Origin: JALCLA01 sp965653565
Lineage (GTDB): Bacteria > Pseudomonadota > Gammaproteobacteria > Xanthomonadales > Xanthomonadaceae
Length of the DNA stretch: 64,000 nucleotides
Assembly: GCA_965653565.1 (NCBI GenBank)
Contig: CBFHAI010000023.1
Coordinates: 1 to 64,000, forward strand
Direction of reading: 5' to 3'
The notes beneath the pieces are model-generated. The model had not been told where the DNA came from. It searched no databases and saw nothing but the letters and a program-made list of their open reading frames with translations. The position numbers and the translations under genes are program-made. Position 1 is the stretch's first letter, and each line of letters opens with the position of its first letter. This document shows positions 17,318-26,931 of the stretch, piece after piece.

Positions 17318-18256
17318 TCACGCCGCCTGCCCGTTCTGCGGCCCGGTGAGGCGCACGAACAATTCTTCCAGGCGGTTGCTCTTGGTGCGCATCGAGCGCA
17401 CGCGGATGCCGGCGTCGTCGAGCGTGGCGAACACGCGGTTCAGATCCATCGCGCGCGGCATGTCCAGATCCAGCGTGTGATCATCGAGCGCGACCAGCGT
17501 GGTGCCTTCGATCGCCGGCAGCTGCGGCGGCAGGTGGCCGTCGATGTCGAGCACGAAGCCTTCGATGTCGAGCATCGCCAGCAGCGTGCGCATCGGTCCC
17601 TGCTGCACGATGCGGCCGTGATCGATGATCGCCAGGTTGCGGCACAGACTCTCGGCTTCTTCCAGGTAGTGCGTGGTCAGGATGATCGTGGTGCCGGCGG
17701 CGTTGATGTCGCGCAGCACTTTCCACATGCTGCGGCGGATCTCGATGTCGACGCCGGCGGTGGGCTCGTCGAGGATCAGCAGGCGCGGCCGCGTCATCAT
17801 CGCGCGCGCGATCATCAAGCGCCGCTTCATGCCGCCCGACAGCGTGCGCGACATCGTGTTGGCCTTGTCGGAAAGCTGCGCGCGCGCGAGCTCTTCGGTG
17901 GCGCGTTTGCAGGCTTCTTCGCGCGGGATGCCGTAGAACCCGGCGTAGTTCACCAGGATGTCGTAGGGCTTCTCGAACATGTTGAAGTTCAATTCCTGCG
18001 GCACCAGGCCCAGCAGCCGCATCGCGGCCTCGCGCTGGCTGTGCAGGTCGACGCCGAACACCCGCGCCTCGCCGGAACTGGCGTTGACGAGCGAGGTGAC
18101 GATGCCGATCAGGGTCGATTTACCGGCGCCGTTGGGGCCCAGCAGCGCGAAGAAATCGCCTTCGGCCACCTCCAGCGACACGCCCTTGAGGGCCTGCACG
18201 CCGGTGGCGTAAGTCTTCTTCAGATCGCGGACGTAGAGCGCGGGGACGTTGGCCAT
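17318..18256 (-). CDS. yadG: ABC transporter ATP-binding protein, YadG-like
   Basis: 312 residues. Walker A GPNGAGKST, signature LSGGMKRRLMIARAMM and Walker B LLILDEPTAGVDIEIRR are all intact, followed by the TTHYLEEAE switch. The C-terminal ~80 residues (IDGHLPPQLPAIEGTTLVALDDHTLDL...LEELFVRLTG) form the domain typical of the DrrA/NodI/YadG branch that pairs with ABC-2 permeases. The start MANVPALYVRDLKKTY is the family start. It is the first gene of the pair with yadH, divergent from the flavoprotein reductase 90 bases away. Probably an exporter; substrate unknown. Confidence 0.9.
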   Translation of the reverse strand: MANVPALYVRDLKKTYATGVQALKGVSLEVAEGDFFALLGPNGAGKSTLIGIVTSLVNASSGEARVFGVDLHSQREAAMRLLGLVPQELNFNMFEKPYDILVNYAGFYGIPREEACKRATEELARAQLSDKANTMSRTLSGGMKRRLMIARAMMTRPRLLILDEPTAGVDIEIRRSMWKVLRDINAAGTTIILTTHYLEEAESLCRNLAIIDHGRIVQQGPMRTLLAMLDIEGFVLDIDGHLPPQLPAIEGTTLVALDDHTLDLDMPRAMDLNRVFATLDDAGIRVRSMRTKSNRLEELFVRLTGPQNGQAA

Positions 18257-18346
18257 GGGGGACAGTTCACGCGAAAGGCGGCTAGTATATCGGCCCCAAG
18301 CGCATCGAACCGCACCGCGTTTCGGGCCTCGCCCGCAGAGAATCCC

Positions 18347-19096
18347 TTGGCCGTCCATTTCCCGCTCAAACTGGTATCCAGCCGCATGCTCGCGCCCAGC
18401 GTCAGGCATCTGGCCTTCGTGCGCGACGATGGCGCGCCGCTGGATTTCATTCCCGGCCAGTTCGTGCAGGTGCATTTCAGTTATCCGGACGGCACGCCCA
18501 CCAAGCGCAGCTACTCGCTGGCGACGATCCACGATCACGCGCTGGGGCCGGGCGAGCTGGTCGAGATCGCGGTGTCGTACGTGAGCGGCGGCGCGGCGAC
18601 CGCGCTGTTCGAAAATCTGGCCGATGGCGATGTGATCGAAGCCAGCGGCCCGTACGGGCGTTTCTGCCTGATGCCGAGCGACGCCAACAAGCGCTACCTG
18701 CTGATCGGCACCGGCACCGGCGTCACGCCGTATCGCGCGATGCTGCCGCTGCTGGAAAACCTGCTCGCCACGCGCGGCATCGAAGTGGTGCTGCTGTTCG
18801 GTGCGCGCACGCCGGTCGAGCTGCTGTACGCCGACGACTTCTACGCCTTCGCCGAGAAGCATCCGGCGTTCCGCTTCATGCCGTGCTTTTCGCGCGAGCT
18901 GCCCGACGCGCCGCATCCGGATGTGCGCCGCGGTTATGTGCAGGATGCGCTGGCCGAGCTGGCGCCGGATGCGGCGCATGACATCGCCTATCTGTGCGGC
19001 AATCCGAACATGGTCGACGCCTGTTTCGAATCGCTGAAGAACGCCGGTTTCCCGGTGCCGCAGGTGCGCCGCGAGAAGTACGTCAGCAGCAAGTAG
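18347..19096 (+). CDS. fpr: Ferredoxin-NADP(+) reductase family flavoprotein
   Basis: 249 residues using a TTG start at 18347 (reads AVHFPLKLVSSRMLAPSVRHLAF); the next ATG (18386) would cut into the first strand of the FAD domain. The FAD-binding motif is KRSYSLA and the NAD(P)-binding motif GTGTGVTPYRAML. The CGNPNMVDACFESLKNAGF block and the C-terminal REKYVSSK match FNR-like oxidoreductases. It likely moves electrons between NADPH and ferredoxin/flavodoxin in the cytoplasm. The TTG start predicts modest translation. Divergent from yadG. Confidence 0.85.
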   Translation: MAVHFPLKLVSSRMLAPSVRHLAFVRDDGAPLDFIPGQFVQVHFSYPDGTPTKRSYSLATIHDHALGPGELVEIAVSYVSGGAATALFENLADGDVIEASGPYGRFCLMPSDANKRYLLIGTGTGVTPYRAMLPLLENLLATRGIEVVLLFGARTPVELLYADDFYAFAEKHPAFRFMPCFSRELPDAPHPDVRRGYVQDALAELAPDAAHDIAYLCGNPNMVDACFESLKNAGFPVPQVRREKYVSSK

Positions 19097-19151
19097 AAGG
19101 GTCGCGTGTGACGGTCCGTGCACGGCGCGGGGCCGGATCGCCGGTCACACT

Positions 19152-19180
19152 TTGACGAAAGCCCGCGTCCGGGTCAGCAT
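19152..19180 (+). promoter_or_regulatory. Candidate sigma-70 promoter upstream of the TAP-type hydrolase
   Basis: TTGACG at 19152-19157, a 17-base spacer, then CAGCAT at 19175-19180 (3 of 6 consensus -10 positions). It lies 35 bases upstream of the ATG at 19216. The weak -10 makes this tentative. Confidence 0.35.
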
Positions 19181-19215
19181 GCCGGGCCATCGTCCGGCAA
19201 GGGGATTTGAAGATC

Positions 19216-20727
19216 ATGTCGTTGCGACGCACCCTGCTCGGTGCGTGCCTGCTCGCGGCTTTGCCCGCGCAGGCCCGCACGTTCGGCGAAATCGAATTCG
19301 AACCTTGCACGCTGGCGCCCGATTACGGGGTGTCCTCGGTCGAGGCGCAATGCGGAAAATTGAGCGTGCCGGAAAATCCGGCCGCGCCCGACGGCCGCAG
19401 GATCGATCTTGCGATCGCCTGGATCCCCACCGACAACGATGACGCACCCGACCCGGTGTTCATGCTGGCCGGCGGTCCGGGGCAATCGGCGCTGGAAAGT
19501 TATCCGGCCACGGCGACCGCGTTTCGCGACATCCTGCGCAAACGCCATGTGATCCTGGTCGATCAGCGCGGCACCGGCAAATCCAATCCACTCGTCTGCC
19601 GCGATGAAGAAGGCAAGAGCGCAGTCACCGAATCGCTCGAAGACGACGACCCGCGCTCGGGCGCGCGCTTCGCCGAGAACTGCGCCAAGCAACTGGCCGC
19701 GAGCGCCGATCCGCGTTTCTACACCACCACCGAGGCGATCCAGGATCTGGACGCGGTGCGCCAGGCGCTCGGCGTCGCGCAGATCAACCTGCTCGGTATT
19801 TCCTACGGCACGCGGGTGGCACAGCAATACATGCGCCGCTACCCGGCGCAGGTGCGCACCGTGATCCTCGATGGCGTGGTGCCGAACGCGCTGGTGCTCG
19901 GCGCCGAGCATGCGAAGAATCTCGAAGCGGCGCTCGAACTGCATTTCGAGCGTTGCCGCAAGGACGCGATCTGCCGCGAACGCCTCGGCGATCCGCGCCG
20001 CAGCCTCGATGCGCTGGCCGCCGAACTGCGCGCCACGCCGCGCACGGTGCGCTACCGCGATGCGCTCACCGGCGAGGAGAAATCCGATGAACTCAACTAC
20101 GGGCATCTGGCCGCCGTGGTGCGCATGTTCTCCTACGTACCGGCCGCCGCCGCGATGCTGCCGCTGACGCTGCACGAGGCCGCGCAGGGCCGCGGCGACG
20201 CGCTGATGAGCCAGGCGCAATTGCTCGTCACGCAGGTCAGCGACCAGATCATGCATGGCATGCAGTTGTCGGTGATGTGCAGCGAAGATGCCGCGCAACT
20301 GCAGGTCGATCCGAGCGACAGCGGCACGATTCTCGGCACCGACTTCGTCGAATTCAGCCTGGCGCAGTGCGCGGTATGGCCGAAGGGCGCGATGCCGGCC
20401 GATTTCCACGCGCCCGTCGCCGGCGATATCCCGGTGCTGTTGTTGTCCGGCGAATTCGACCCGGTGACGCCGCCGCGCTACGGCGATGCGGTGCTGTACG
20501 GCTGGAAACAGGTTTCCGGCGCGGGCGAACGCACTTCGCCGGTGTTGTCGAACGGCCGCCATCTGATCCTGCGCGGGCAGGGCCACAACGTGATCGGCGT
20601 CGGCTGCACGCCGAAACTGACCGCCCGCTTCATCGACACCACCGATGCGACCAACCTCGACGCGGCATGTCTCGACCGGCTCGCCTACGCGCCGCCTTTC
20701 GCCGGTTTCTACGGGTGGGAACCCTGA
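19216..20727 (+). CDS. Secreted alpha/beta hydrolase, TAP-type peptidase family
   Basis: 503 residues starting at ATG 19216 (MSLRRTLLGACLLAALPAQA, signal peptide), with AGGGGA upstream at suitable spacing; a TTG nine bases earlier is too close to it. The oxyanion block MLAGGPGQSA, DQRGTGKSNPL and the nucleophile elbow GISYGT (Ser196) match tripeptidyl aminopeptidase / proline iminopeptidase-like hydrolases. The C-terminal TAP-like segment holds the acid (LLLSGEFDPVTPP) and the His (GQGHNVIG). A periplasmic or exported exopeptidase is likely. Its stop overlaps the start of the downstream ABC ATPase by one base (TGATG), so the three genes 19216-22639 look like one operon. Confidence 0.88.
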   Translation: MSLRRTLLGACLLAALPAQARTFGEIEFEPCTLAPDYGVSSVEAQCGKLSVPENPAAPDGRRIDLAIAWIPTDNDDAPDPVFMLAGGPGQSALESYPATATAFRDILRKRHVILVDQRGTGKSNPLVCRDEEGKSAVTESLEDDDPRSGARFAENCAKQLAASADPRFYTTTEAIQDLDAVRQALGVAQINLLGISYGTRVAQQYMRRYPAQVRTVILDGVVPNALVLGAEHAKNLEAALELHFERCRKDAICRERLGDPRRSLDALAAELRATPRTVRYRDALTGEEKSDELNYGHLAAVVRMFSYVPAAAAMLPLTLHEAAQGRGDALMSQAQLLVTQVSDQIMHGMQLSVMCSEDAAQLQVDPSDSGTILGTDFVEFSLAQCAVWPKGAMPADFHAPVAGDIPVLLLSGEFDPVTPPRYGDAVLYGWKQVSGAGERTSPVLSNGRHLILRGQGHNVIGVGCTPKLTARFIDTTDATNLDAACLDRLAYAPPFAGFYGWEP

Positions 20728-21473
20728 TGATCGAAGTCGCTGATCTGCACAAGAGTTTCAAGACCAAGAGCGGCACGGTAAAGGCGGTCGACGGCGTCAG
20801 CTTCATCGCGCGCGACGGCGAGATCACCGGCCTGCTGGGGCCCAACGGCGCCGGCAAGACGACGTCGCTGCGCATGCTCTACACGCTGATGCAGCCCGAC
20901 CAGGGTTCGGTGCGTGTCGACGGCATCGACGCGGCGACCGATGCCGAAGGCGTGCGGCGCCGGCTCGGCGTGCTGCCCGATGCGCGCGGCGTGTACAAAC
21001 GCCTGACCGCGCGCGAGAACATCGCGTATTTCGGCCAGTTGCACGGCATGAACGACGCCGACATCGCGCGCCGCACGCAAAGCCTGATCGATGCGCTCGG
21101 CATGCAGGACGTCGCCGATCGGCAGACCGAGGGCTTCTCGCAGGGCCAGCGCACCAAGACCGCGATCGCGCGCGCACTGGTGCACGATCCGCGCAACGTC
21201 ATCCTTGACGAACCGACCAACGGTCTCGATGTGATGACCACGCGTGCGATGCGCGGCTTCCTCAGGCAACTGCGCACCGAAGGCCGCTGCGTGATCTTCT
21301 CCAGCCACATCATGCAGGAGGTCGCGGCGCTGTGCGATCGCATCGTGGTGATCGCCAAGGGCCGCGTGGTGGCGCAGGGTTCGCCCGACGAGCTGCGCGC
21401 GCAGACCGGTGAAGACAATCTCGAAGACGCCTTCGTCAAGGCGATCGGTTCGGAAGAGGGCCTGTTCGCATGA
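20727..21473 (+). CDS. natA: ABC transporter ATP-binding protein, NatA-like
   Basis: 248 residues, with Walker A GPNGAGKTT and Walker B NVILDEPTNGLDVMTTRAMR. The signature loop is FSQGQRTKTAIARAL in place of LSGGQ, a variant common in NatA-type ATPases. The Asp/His loops (FSSHIMQEV) are intact. In Bacillus NatAB exports Na+; substrates of proteobacterial homologues are unknown. Start overlaps the hydrolase stop, and its stop overlaps the permease start by four bases (ATGA), indicating tight coupling. Confidence 0.9.
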   Translation: MIEVADLHKSFKTKSGTVKAVDGVSFIARDGEITGLLGPNGAGKTTSLRMLYTLMQPDQGSVRVDGIDAATDAEGVRRRLGVLPDARGVYKRLTARENIAYFGQLHGMNDADIARRTQSLIDALGMQDVADRQTEGFSQGQRTKTAIARALVHDPRNVILDEPTNGLDVMTTRAMRGFLRQLRTEGRCVIFSSHIMQEVAALCDRIVVIAKGRVVAQGSPDELRAQTGEDNLEDAFVKAIGSEEGLFA

Positions 21474-22639
21474 AGTCGATGCTCACCGTGATGCTCAAGG
21501 AGCTCAAGGACCTGATCCGCGACCGGCGCACACTCTACATCGCGCTGCTGATGGGTCCTCTGTTGCTGCCGGCGATCATGATCGGCCTCGGCGGGCTGAT
21601 CTCCAAGAAGGTCAACACACAGCTCGAGAAAACGCTCGAAGTACCCGTCATCGGCGCCGAGCGCGCGCCGAATCTGATCGCGTGGCTCGAAGGCCAGAAC
21701 CTCAAAGCCAAAGCGGCGCCCGCCGATCCGGAGGCGGCGATCCGCAACCAGGACGAAGACGTGATCCTGCGCATCGGCGACAGCTACGCTGAAGACTGGC
21801 GCGCCGGCCGCCCGGCCTTGATCGAGCTGATGCAGGATCAATCGCGCGACGATTCGCGCATCCCGGTGGGGCGCGTCGAGAATCTGCTCGAAGCCTATTC
21901 GAGTTCGGCCGGTGCCTTGCGCTTGCTCGCACGCGGCGTGAGTCCGACGGTGGCGCAACCGCTACGCATCGCGCATACCGATCTTTCGACGCCCGAGGGC
22001 AGGCAAGGCCAGGCGCTGGCATTCCTGCCGTATCTGCTGATCCTCAGCGCGTTCCTCGGCGGCGCATATCTCGTGATCGACGCCACCGCCGGCGAGCGCG
22101 AACGGCAATCGCTGGAACCCTTGCTCGCCACGCCGGCGGCGCGCGGCGCGATCATGAGCGGCAAGATCGCGGCGGCCTGTGCCTTCGGCATCGTGAGCCT
22201 GCTGCTGACCCTGATCGCGTTCAAGATCGGCTTCCAGTTTTCGCCGGGGTTGGGCGGCAAGGCCGACGTCTCGGCGCTGGCCATCGCGAAACTGCTGCTG
22301 GTGCTGATGCCCATGGTGTTGATCGGCACCACGCTGCTGACGCTGATCGCCGCCAGCGTGAAGTCGGTGAAGGAAGCGCAGAGCTATATGAGCATCCTGA
22401 TGCTGCTGCCGATCGTGCCGACCATGATGCTGATGGTGAATCCGGTGAAGAATCAGCTGTGGATGCTGATGGTGCCGTTCCTGGCGCAGAACCAGATGAT
22501 CATGAAGGTGCTGCGGCAGGAGACGACGACGGCGCTCGAATGGGCCTCGTATCTGGGCATGGGTTTCGGCCTCGGGGCGTTGATGTGGCTGATCGCCGCG
22601 CGCATGTACCACCGCGAAAAACTGGCGATTTCGGCCTGA
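21470..22639 (+). CDS. natB: ABC-2 family permease, NatB-like
   Basis: 389 residues. One N-terminal membrane helix (TLYIALLMGPLLLPAIMIGLGG) is followed by a ~160-residue extracytoplasmic domain and then five or so helices from ~residue 185 (FLPYLLILSAFLGGAYLVIDATAGERERQSLEPLLATPAARG). The GERERQSLEPLLATP block is the hallmark of NatB/YhaP-type permeases. With the ATPase it forms a NatAB-type exporter. Coupling to a secreted peptidase gene suggests the exported or processed substrate may be peptide-related, but this is speculation. Confidence 0.88.
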   Translation: MKSMLTVMLKELKDLIRDRRTLYIALLMGPLLLPAIMIGLGGLISKKVNTQLEKTLEVPVIGAERAPNLIAWLEGQNLKAKAAPADPEAAIRNQDEDVILRIGDSYAEDWRAGRPALIELMQDQSRDDSRIPVGRVENLLEAYSSSAGALRLLARGVSPTVAQPLRIAHTDLSTPEGRQGQALAFLPYLLILSAFLGGAYLVIDATAGERERQSLEPLLATPAARGAIMSGKIAAACAFGIVSLLLTLIAFKIGFQFSPGLGGKADVSALAIAKLLLVLMPMVLIGTTLLTLIAASVKSVKEAQSYMSILMLLPIVPTMMLMVNPVKNQLWMLMVPFLAQNQMIMKVLRQETTTALEWASYLGMGFGLGALMWLIAARMYHREKLAISA

Positions 22640-22651
22640 TTCGCGCGGAAT

Positions 22652-25600
22652 CTACGCCGCGCCGAGGGTGGCGTTGCGGCGCCGTACCAGTGCTGCGATG
22701 AGGGCGCGCAACGCCGCCGGGCGCAGCGGTTTGCGCAGCACCGGATAGCCGGCGTCGCGCGCGCGGCGGGCGAGTTCGTCGCTGCCGTCGGCGGTGAGCA
22801 GCGCGCCGGGCGGCGCGGCTTCGCCGAGTTCGCGGCGCAGGATGTCGAGCACGGCCAGACCGTCGAGCGATTCGCCCAGGTGGTAGTCGACCAGCAGCAC
22901 GTCCGGCCGCATTTCGCGCACCGCGAGCAGGGCGGTTTCCAGGCCCGGCGCGCGATCGACGACGACGCCCCAGCGGCTGAGCAGTGCGTGCATGCCATCG
23001 AGGATGTCGGCGTCGTTGTCGACGCAGAGCGCGCGCAGTCCGGCGACATCGCGCGCCACCGGCGAAGTGGCGACGCGTTCGTGGCGCGCATGCGCCGCGG
23101 CCGCCGCGATGCGCACGCAGAACATGCTACCGCGGCCGAGCCGCGAGCGCAGCGTGAGCGGCGCGCCGAGCATGCGCGCGATGCGATCGCAGATCGACAG
23201 GCCGAGGCCGAGGCCTTTTTCGCCCCACGGCGAAGGGCGGTCGAGACGATGGAATTCTTCGAACACCACGACGCCGTGCTCGGGCGCGATGCCCGGGCCG
23301 GTATCCCACACCTGCAGATCGTAAGCATGGCCGCGCTTGCGCACCGCCAGCAGCACGCCGCCGAACTGGGTGTAGCGCAGCGCGTTGGCGAGGAAGTTCT
23401 GCAGGATGCGGCGCAGCAAAGCGCGATCGCTATGCAGCCAGACGTCTTGGTCGCAGCGTACGCGCAGTTCGAGGCCGCGTGCATTGGCGAGCGGCGCGAA
23501 CTGTTCCTGCAGCGAAGCGAACAATCTCGCGGCGGAAAAAGGTCCGGGTTCCGGCTTCAGTGCGCCCGAATCGAGACGCGAAATATCGAGCAGCCCGTCG
23601 AGTAATTCTTCGGCGCTGCGCAGGGCGCTGTCGATGCGTTCGGACAGTTGCCGCGCTTCGGGTTCTTCCGGCGGCTGCGCGTTGAGCGCGGAGCTGAAGA
23701 GACGTGCGGCATTGAGCGGTTGCAGCAGATCGTGGCTCGCTGCGGCGAGAAAACGGGTTTTGCTCAGGTTCGCGCTTTCCGCGTCCTGCTTGGCGAGGCG
23801 CTGCGCGTCGAGCGCTTCGGACAGTTCGCGCGTGCGCTGCTGCACGCGCAGTTCGAGCGATTCATTGGCATCGATCAGCGCATGCTCGGCGCGCTTGTAG
23901 GCGGTGACGTCGGTGAAGGTGGTGACGAAGCCGCCGCCCGGCATCGGGCGGCCGCGCATTTCGATCACGCTGCCGTCCGGGCGCACGCGTTCGAACACGT
24001 GCGGCGAGCCCTGCCGCATGTAGCCCAGACGCTTCTCGATTTTTTCGTCGATGTCGCCGGGGCCCATTTCGCCGCGCTCGGCGTTCCAGCGGATCAGGTC
24101 GGCGACGCTGCGGCCGACGTAGACCATGCCGTCGGGGTAATCGAACATTTCCAGATAACGCCGATTCCATGCGACCAGTCGCATGTCGGCATCGACCACG
24201 CTGATGCCCTGCGAAATGTTTTCCAGCGTGGCGCCAAGCAGGGCGCGATTGAAGCGCAGTTCCTGCGAGGTTTCGTCGAGCAGCGACACCACTTCACCGA
24301 GATCGAGGCCGGTGCCGCGCAATGCCGTGGTCAGCACGCGGCGCGCCGAGGCGCCGCCGATCGCGCCGGCCAGCAGGCGTTCGGTGTATTGCAGCAGGCC
24401 GCGGTCGGCGGCGTCGTTGAGCGTGAGCGTTTTGCCGCTGGTTTCGGCGTAATCGGCGAAGCCGCGATGCGCGGCGCGTTCACCGACGATGCGTTCGACG
24501 ATCGCGCGCAGATCGTCGACGCTGATGCGCCCGCGCCACTCGCTGTTGCCGCTCGCCGGCCGCTCCATCCACGGGTCGAGGAAAGGCAGCGCGCGCAGTC
24601 GTTCGTCGACGCTCGGCCGGTAGCGCAGCGAGAAGAAAACGAAACCGGCGACGTTGGCCAGCAGCGACCAGAAGGTGCCGTGCGTCAGCGAATTCCAGCC
24701 CGACAGGCCGAACAATGCCTGCGGTTTGAGCCAGTCCAGATCGAACAGGCCGCGCGCCAGCCACTCGTCGGTGAGCCAGCCGGCCTGCGACAAGGTCGGC
24801 ATCAACAAGGTGTAGACCCACACCGCGAAGCCAGCCAGCAGCCCCGCAATCGCGCCGCGCCGGCTCGCGCCGCGCCAGTACAGACCGCCGATGATGGCCG
24901 GCGCGAATTGCGCGACGGCGGCGAACGACAGCAGTCCGATCGAGGCGAGATTCTGGTTGCTAGCGGTGGCGCGGTAGTAGCCGAACGCGGCCAGCGCGAG
25001 TGCCACGATGGTGAAGCGACGGATGCCGAGCACGACGCGCGACAGATCCTGCCCGCGCTCGACGCGGAACGCGCGCACGCGTAGCAGCGTCGGCATCACC
25101 AGGTCGTTGCTGACCATCGTCGCCAGCGCGACCGAGGCGACGATCACCATGCCGGTGGCGGCCGAGAAGCCGCCGATGTAGACCAGCAGCGCGAGCGCGG
25201 TCTGATCGTGCAGCATCGGCAGGCGCAGTACGAAGGTATCCGGATGCACGTCGCTGCCGCCGAACGCACTGGCGCCGGCGATCGCGATCGGCACCACGAG
25301 GATGCTGATCAGCGCGAGGTAGATCGGAAAGCCGATGCGCGCCGGCCGCAGGTCGCGCGCGTCCTCGCATTCCACCACGCCGACCTGGAACTGGCGCGGC
25401 AGGCAGAACATCGCGAACAGCGCGAGCAGCGTCTGCGCGAAGAAGCCGGCCGGCGGGCCGTCGGCCATCGCCATGCGGCCCTCGGCGATGCCGCGCCAGT
25501 CGTCCGGCAGGTGATAGATCGCGAAGATGCCGACGGCGACGAAGGCGACCAGCTTCACCAGCGATTCGAGCGCGACCGCCAGCATCAGCCCGTGATGGTG

Positions 25601-26152
25601 TTCGGTGGCGTCTACCTGGCGGGTGCCGAACAGGATCGCGAACACGGCCAGGATCACGGCCAGCCACAGTGCTGTGTCCTGCAGCAGATCGCCACCGCCA
25701 CCGCCCGCACCGCTGAGCACGTGGATGCTCATCGCGCCGGCCTTGAACTGCAGTGCGATGTACGGCACCGCGGCGATCAGCGCGATCAACGTGACGAGCG
25801 CGGCCAGCCCCTGCGATTTGCCGTAGCGCGCGCCGAGAAAATCGGCGATCGAGGTGATGTTGTGTTCGCGCGCGATCTGGATCAGCCGCTGCAGGATGCC
25901 GGGGAAGAACAGGAACAGCAGGATCGGGCCGAGATAGATCGGCAGATAGCTCCAGCCCGACGAGGCCGCGCTGCCGACGGCGCCGTAGAAGGTCCACGAC
26001 GAGCAATACACCGCCAGCGCCAGGCTGTAGACGATCGGCCTGAGCCAGGTGCGGTCGGGATACAGCGGGCGGCGGTCGCCGTAGTAGGCCACCGCGAACA
26101 GCAACCCGACATAGAGCAGCGAGACACCGAGCAGGATCCAGCCGGCGACCAT
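22652..26152 (-). CDS. Sodium/solute symporter-sensor histidine kinase hybrid, CrbS/CbrA-like
   Basis: 1166 residues from MVAGWILLGV (GGAGG seven bases upstream). Residues ~1-510 are an SSS-family transporter domain with about 13 membrane helices. Residues ~635-760 form a PAS domain (ATLENISQGISVVDADMRLVAWNRRYLEMFDYP). A coiled segment leads to the HisKA H-box ASHDLLQPLNAARLF (His807). The HATPase has LQNFLANALRYTQFGG, WDTGPGI and GLGLGLSICDRIARML. The C-terminal receiver domain carries LLVDYHL (Asp1089). This architecture is that of CrbS/MxtR (acetate, acs control) and CbrA (amino-acid use). No response regulator is adjacent; a CrbR-like one lies beside acs at 53666-54337. It is divergent from the phosphopantetheinyl transferase gene. 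Confidence 0.88.
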   Translation of the reverse strand: MVAGWILLGVSLLYVGLLFAVAYYGDRRPLYPDRTWLRPIVYSLALAVYCSSWTFYGAVGSAASSGWSYLPIYLGPILLFLFFPGILQRLIQIAREHNITSIADFLGARYGKSQGLAALVTLIALIAAVPYIALQFKAGAMSIHVLSGAGGGGGDLLQDTALWLAVILAVFAILFGTRQVDATEHHHGLMLAVALESLVKLVAFVAVGIFAIYHLPDDWRGIAEGRMAMADGPPAGFFAQTLLALFAMFCLPRQFQVGVVECEDARDLRPARIGFPIYLALISILVVPIAIAGASAFGGSDVHPDTFVLRLPMLHDQTALALLVYIGGFSAATGMVIVASVALATMVSNDLVMPTLLRVRAFRVERGQDLSRVVLGIRRFTIVALALAAFGYYRATASNQNLASIGLLSFAAVAQFAPAIIGGLYWRGASRRGAIAGLLAGFAVWVYTLLMPTLSQAGWLTDEWLARGLFDLDWLKPQALFGLSGWNSLTHGTFWSLLANVAGFVFFSLRYRPSVDERLRALPFLDPWMERPASGNSEWRGRISVDDLRAIVERIVGERAAHRGFADYAETSGKTLTLNDAADRGLLQYTERLLAGAIGGASARRVLTTALRGTGLDLGEVVSLLDETSQELRFNRALLGATLENISQGISVVDADMRLVAWNRRYLEMFDYPDGMVYVGRSVADLIRWNAERGEMGPGDIDEKIEKRLGYMRQGSPHVFERVRPDGSVIEMRGRPMPGGGFVTTFTDVTAYKRAEHALIDANESLELRVQQRTRELSEALDAQRLAKQDAESANLSKTRFLAAASHDLLQPLNAARLFSSALNAQPPEEPEARQLSERIDSALRSAEELLDGLLDISRLDSGALKPEPGPFSAARLFASLQEQFAPLANARGLELRVRCDQDVWLHSDRALLRRILQNFLANALRYTQFGGVLLAVRKRGHAYDLQVWDTGPGIAPEHGVVVFEEFHRLDRPSPWGEKGLGLGLSICDRIARMLGAPLTLRSRLGRGSMFCVRIAAAAAHARHERVATSPVARDVAGLRALCVDNDADILDGMHALLSRWGVVVDRAPGLETALLAVREMRPDVLLVDYHLGESLDGLAVLDILRRELGEAAPPGALLTADGSDELARRARDAGYPVLRKPLRPAALRALIAALVRRRNATLGAA

Positions 26153-26231
26153 GGCATCCTCCGCGTGGTTGCGGCGAATCGTAGCAGCGGCCGCGCTTGC
26201 CGCCCCGCCGGGCTTCCGCGAGCATGGCCGG

Positions 26232-26888
26232 ATGAACATGCAGCCCGCTCCCGATTCAGCGCCGGCGTGGACGCCCGATGCCGTGCACGTCTGGTGGCGC
26301 GCCGCGCGCGCCGGCGAAGACGCGCCGCGCTCGCGCCGGCCGCGGCTCGATACCTTGTTGCGCGACGTGTTGCGGCGCTACACCGGCGGCTCGCCGGAGG
26401 CGCTGCGCTTCGCACGCGAATCGCGGGGCCGGCCGTACCTCGTGGGCGAGGGCCTGCCGGATTTCAATCTGAGCGACACCGTCGGCGGCACCGTGGTCGC
26501 GGTGGCCGCGCGCGGGCGGCTGGGCGTGGACCTGGAGCGTACCGATCGCACGCTGCCGCATCGCAAACTGGCGCGGCGCTATTTCGCGGCGCAGGAAATC
26601 GCGGCGCTCGACGCGCTCGATGACGAATCGGCGCGCGCGGCTTTTCTGCGCTTGTGGACGGCGAAGGAATCGTCGTGCAAGTCGACCGGCACCGGCATCT
26701 ACGGCCAGCTCGATCGCTGGGTGTTCGATGCGTCGCGCAGCGAACCCACACTGCTCGAACTGCCGGCCGAAGCGGGCGATCGCGCGCGCTGGCATCACGC
26801 GCGCGTGTCGCCGGCGGCCGACCTCACCTGTGTGCTGGCATGCGACGGGTATGCGCCGCGTCCGATCGGTTTCGTGCTCGACGACTGA
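26232..26888 (+). CDS. 4'-phosphopantetheinyl transferase superfamily protein
   Basis: 218 residues. The ACPS-superfamily signature is present: GVDLERTDR (Mg2+-binding Asp/Glu) and FLRLWTAKESSCKSTGTGI (WTxKEs-x3-K). An RGRPYL...LPDFNLSDTVGGTVVAVA block before it matches Sfp/AcpT/HetI-type enzymes. It transfers the 4'-phosphopantetheine arm of CoA to carrier-protein serines. No polyketide or peptide synthetase lies in the window, so its carrier-protein partner is not shown. It starts 79 bases from the divergent CrbS-like gene. Confidence 0.88.
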   Translation: MNMQPAPDSAPAWTPDAVHVWWRAARAGEDAPRSRRPRLDTLLRDVLRRYTGGSPEALRFARESRGRPYLVGEGLPDFNLSDTVGGTVVAVAARGRLGVDLERTDRTLPHRKLARRYFAAQEIAALDALDDESARAAFLRLWTAKESSCKSTGTGIYGQLDRWVFDASRSEPTLLELPAEAGDRARWHHARVSPAADLTCVLACDGYAPRPIGFVLDD

Positions 26889-26931
26889 TTCTCGAAGACT
26901 GATTCTCGACCACTAATCCTGCGCGCTGAAC

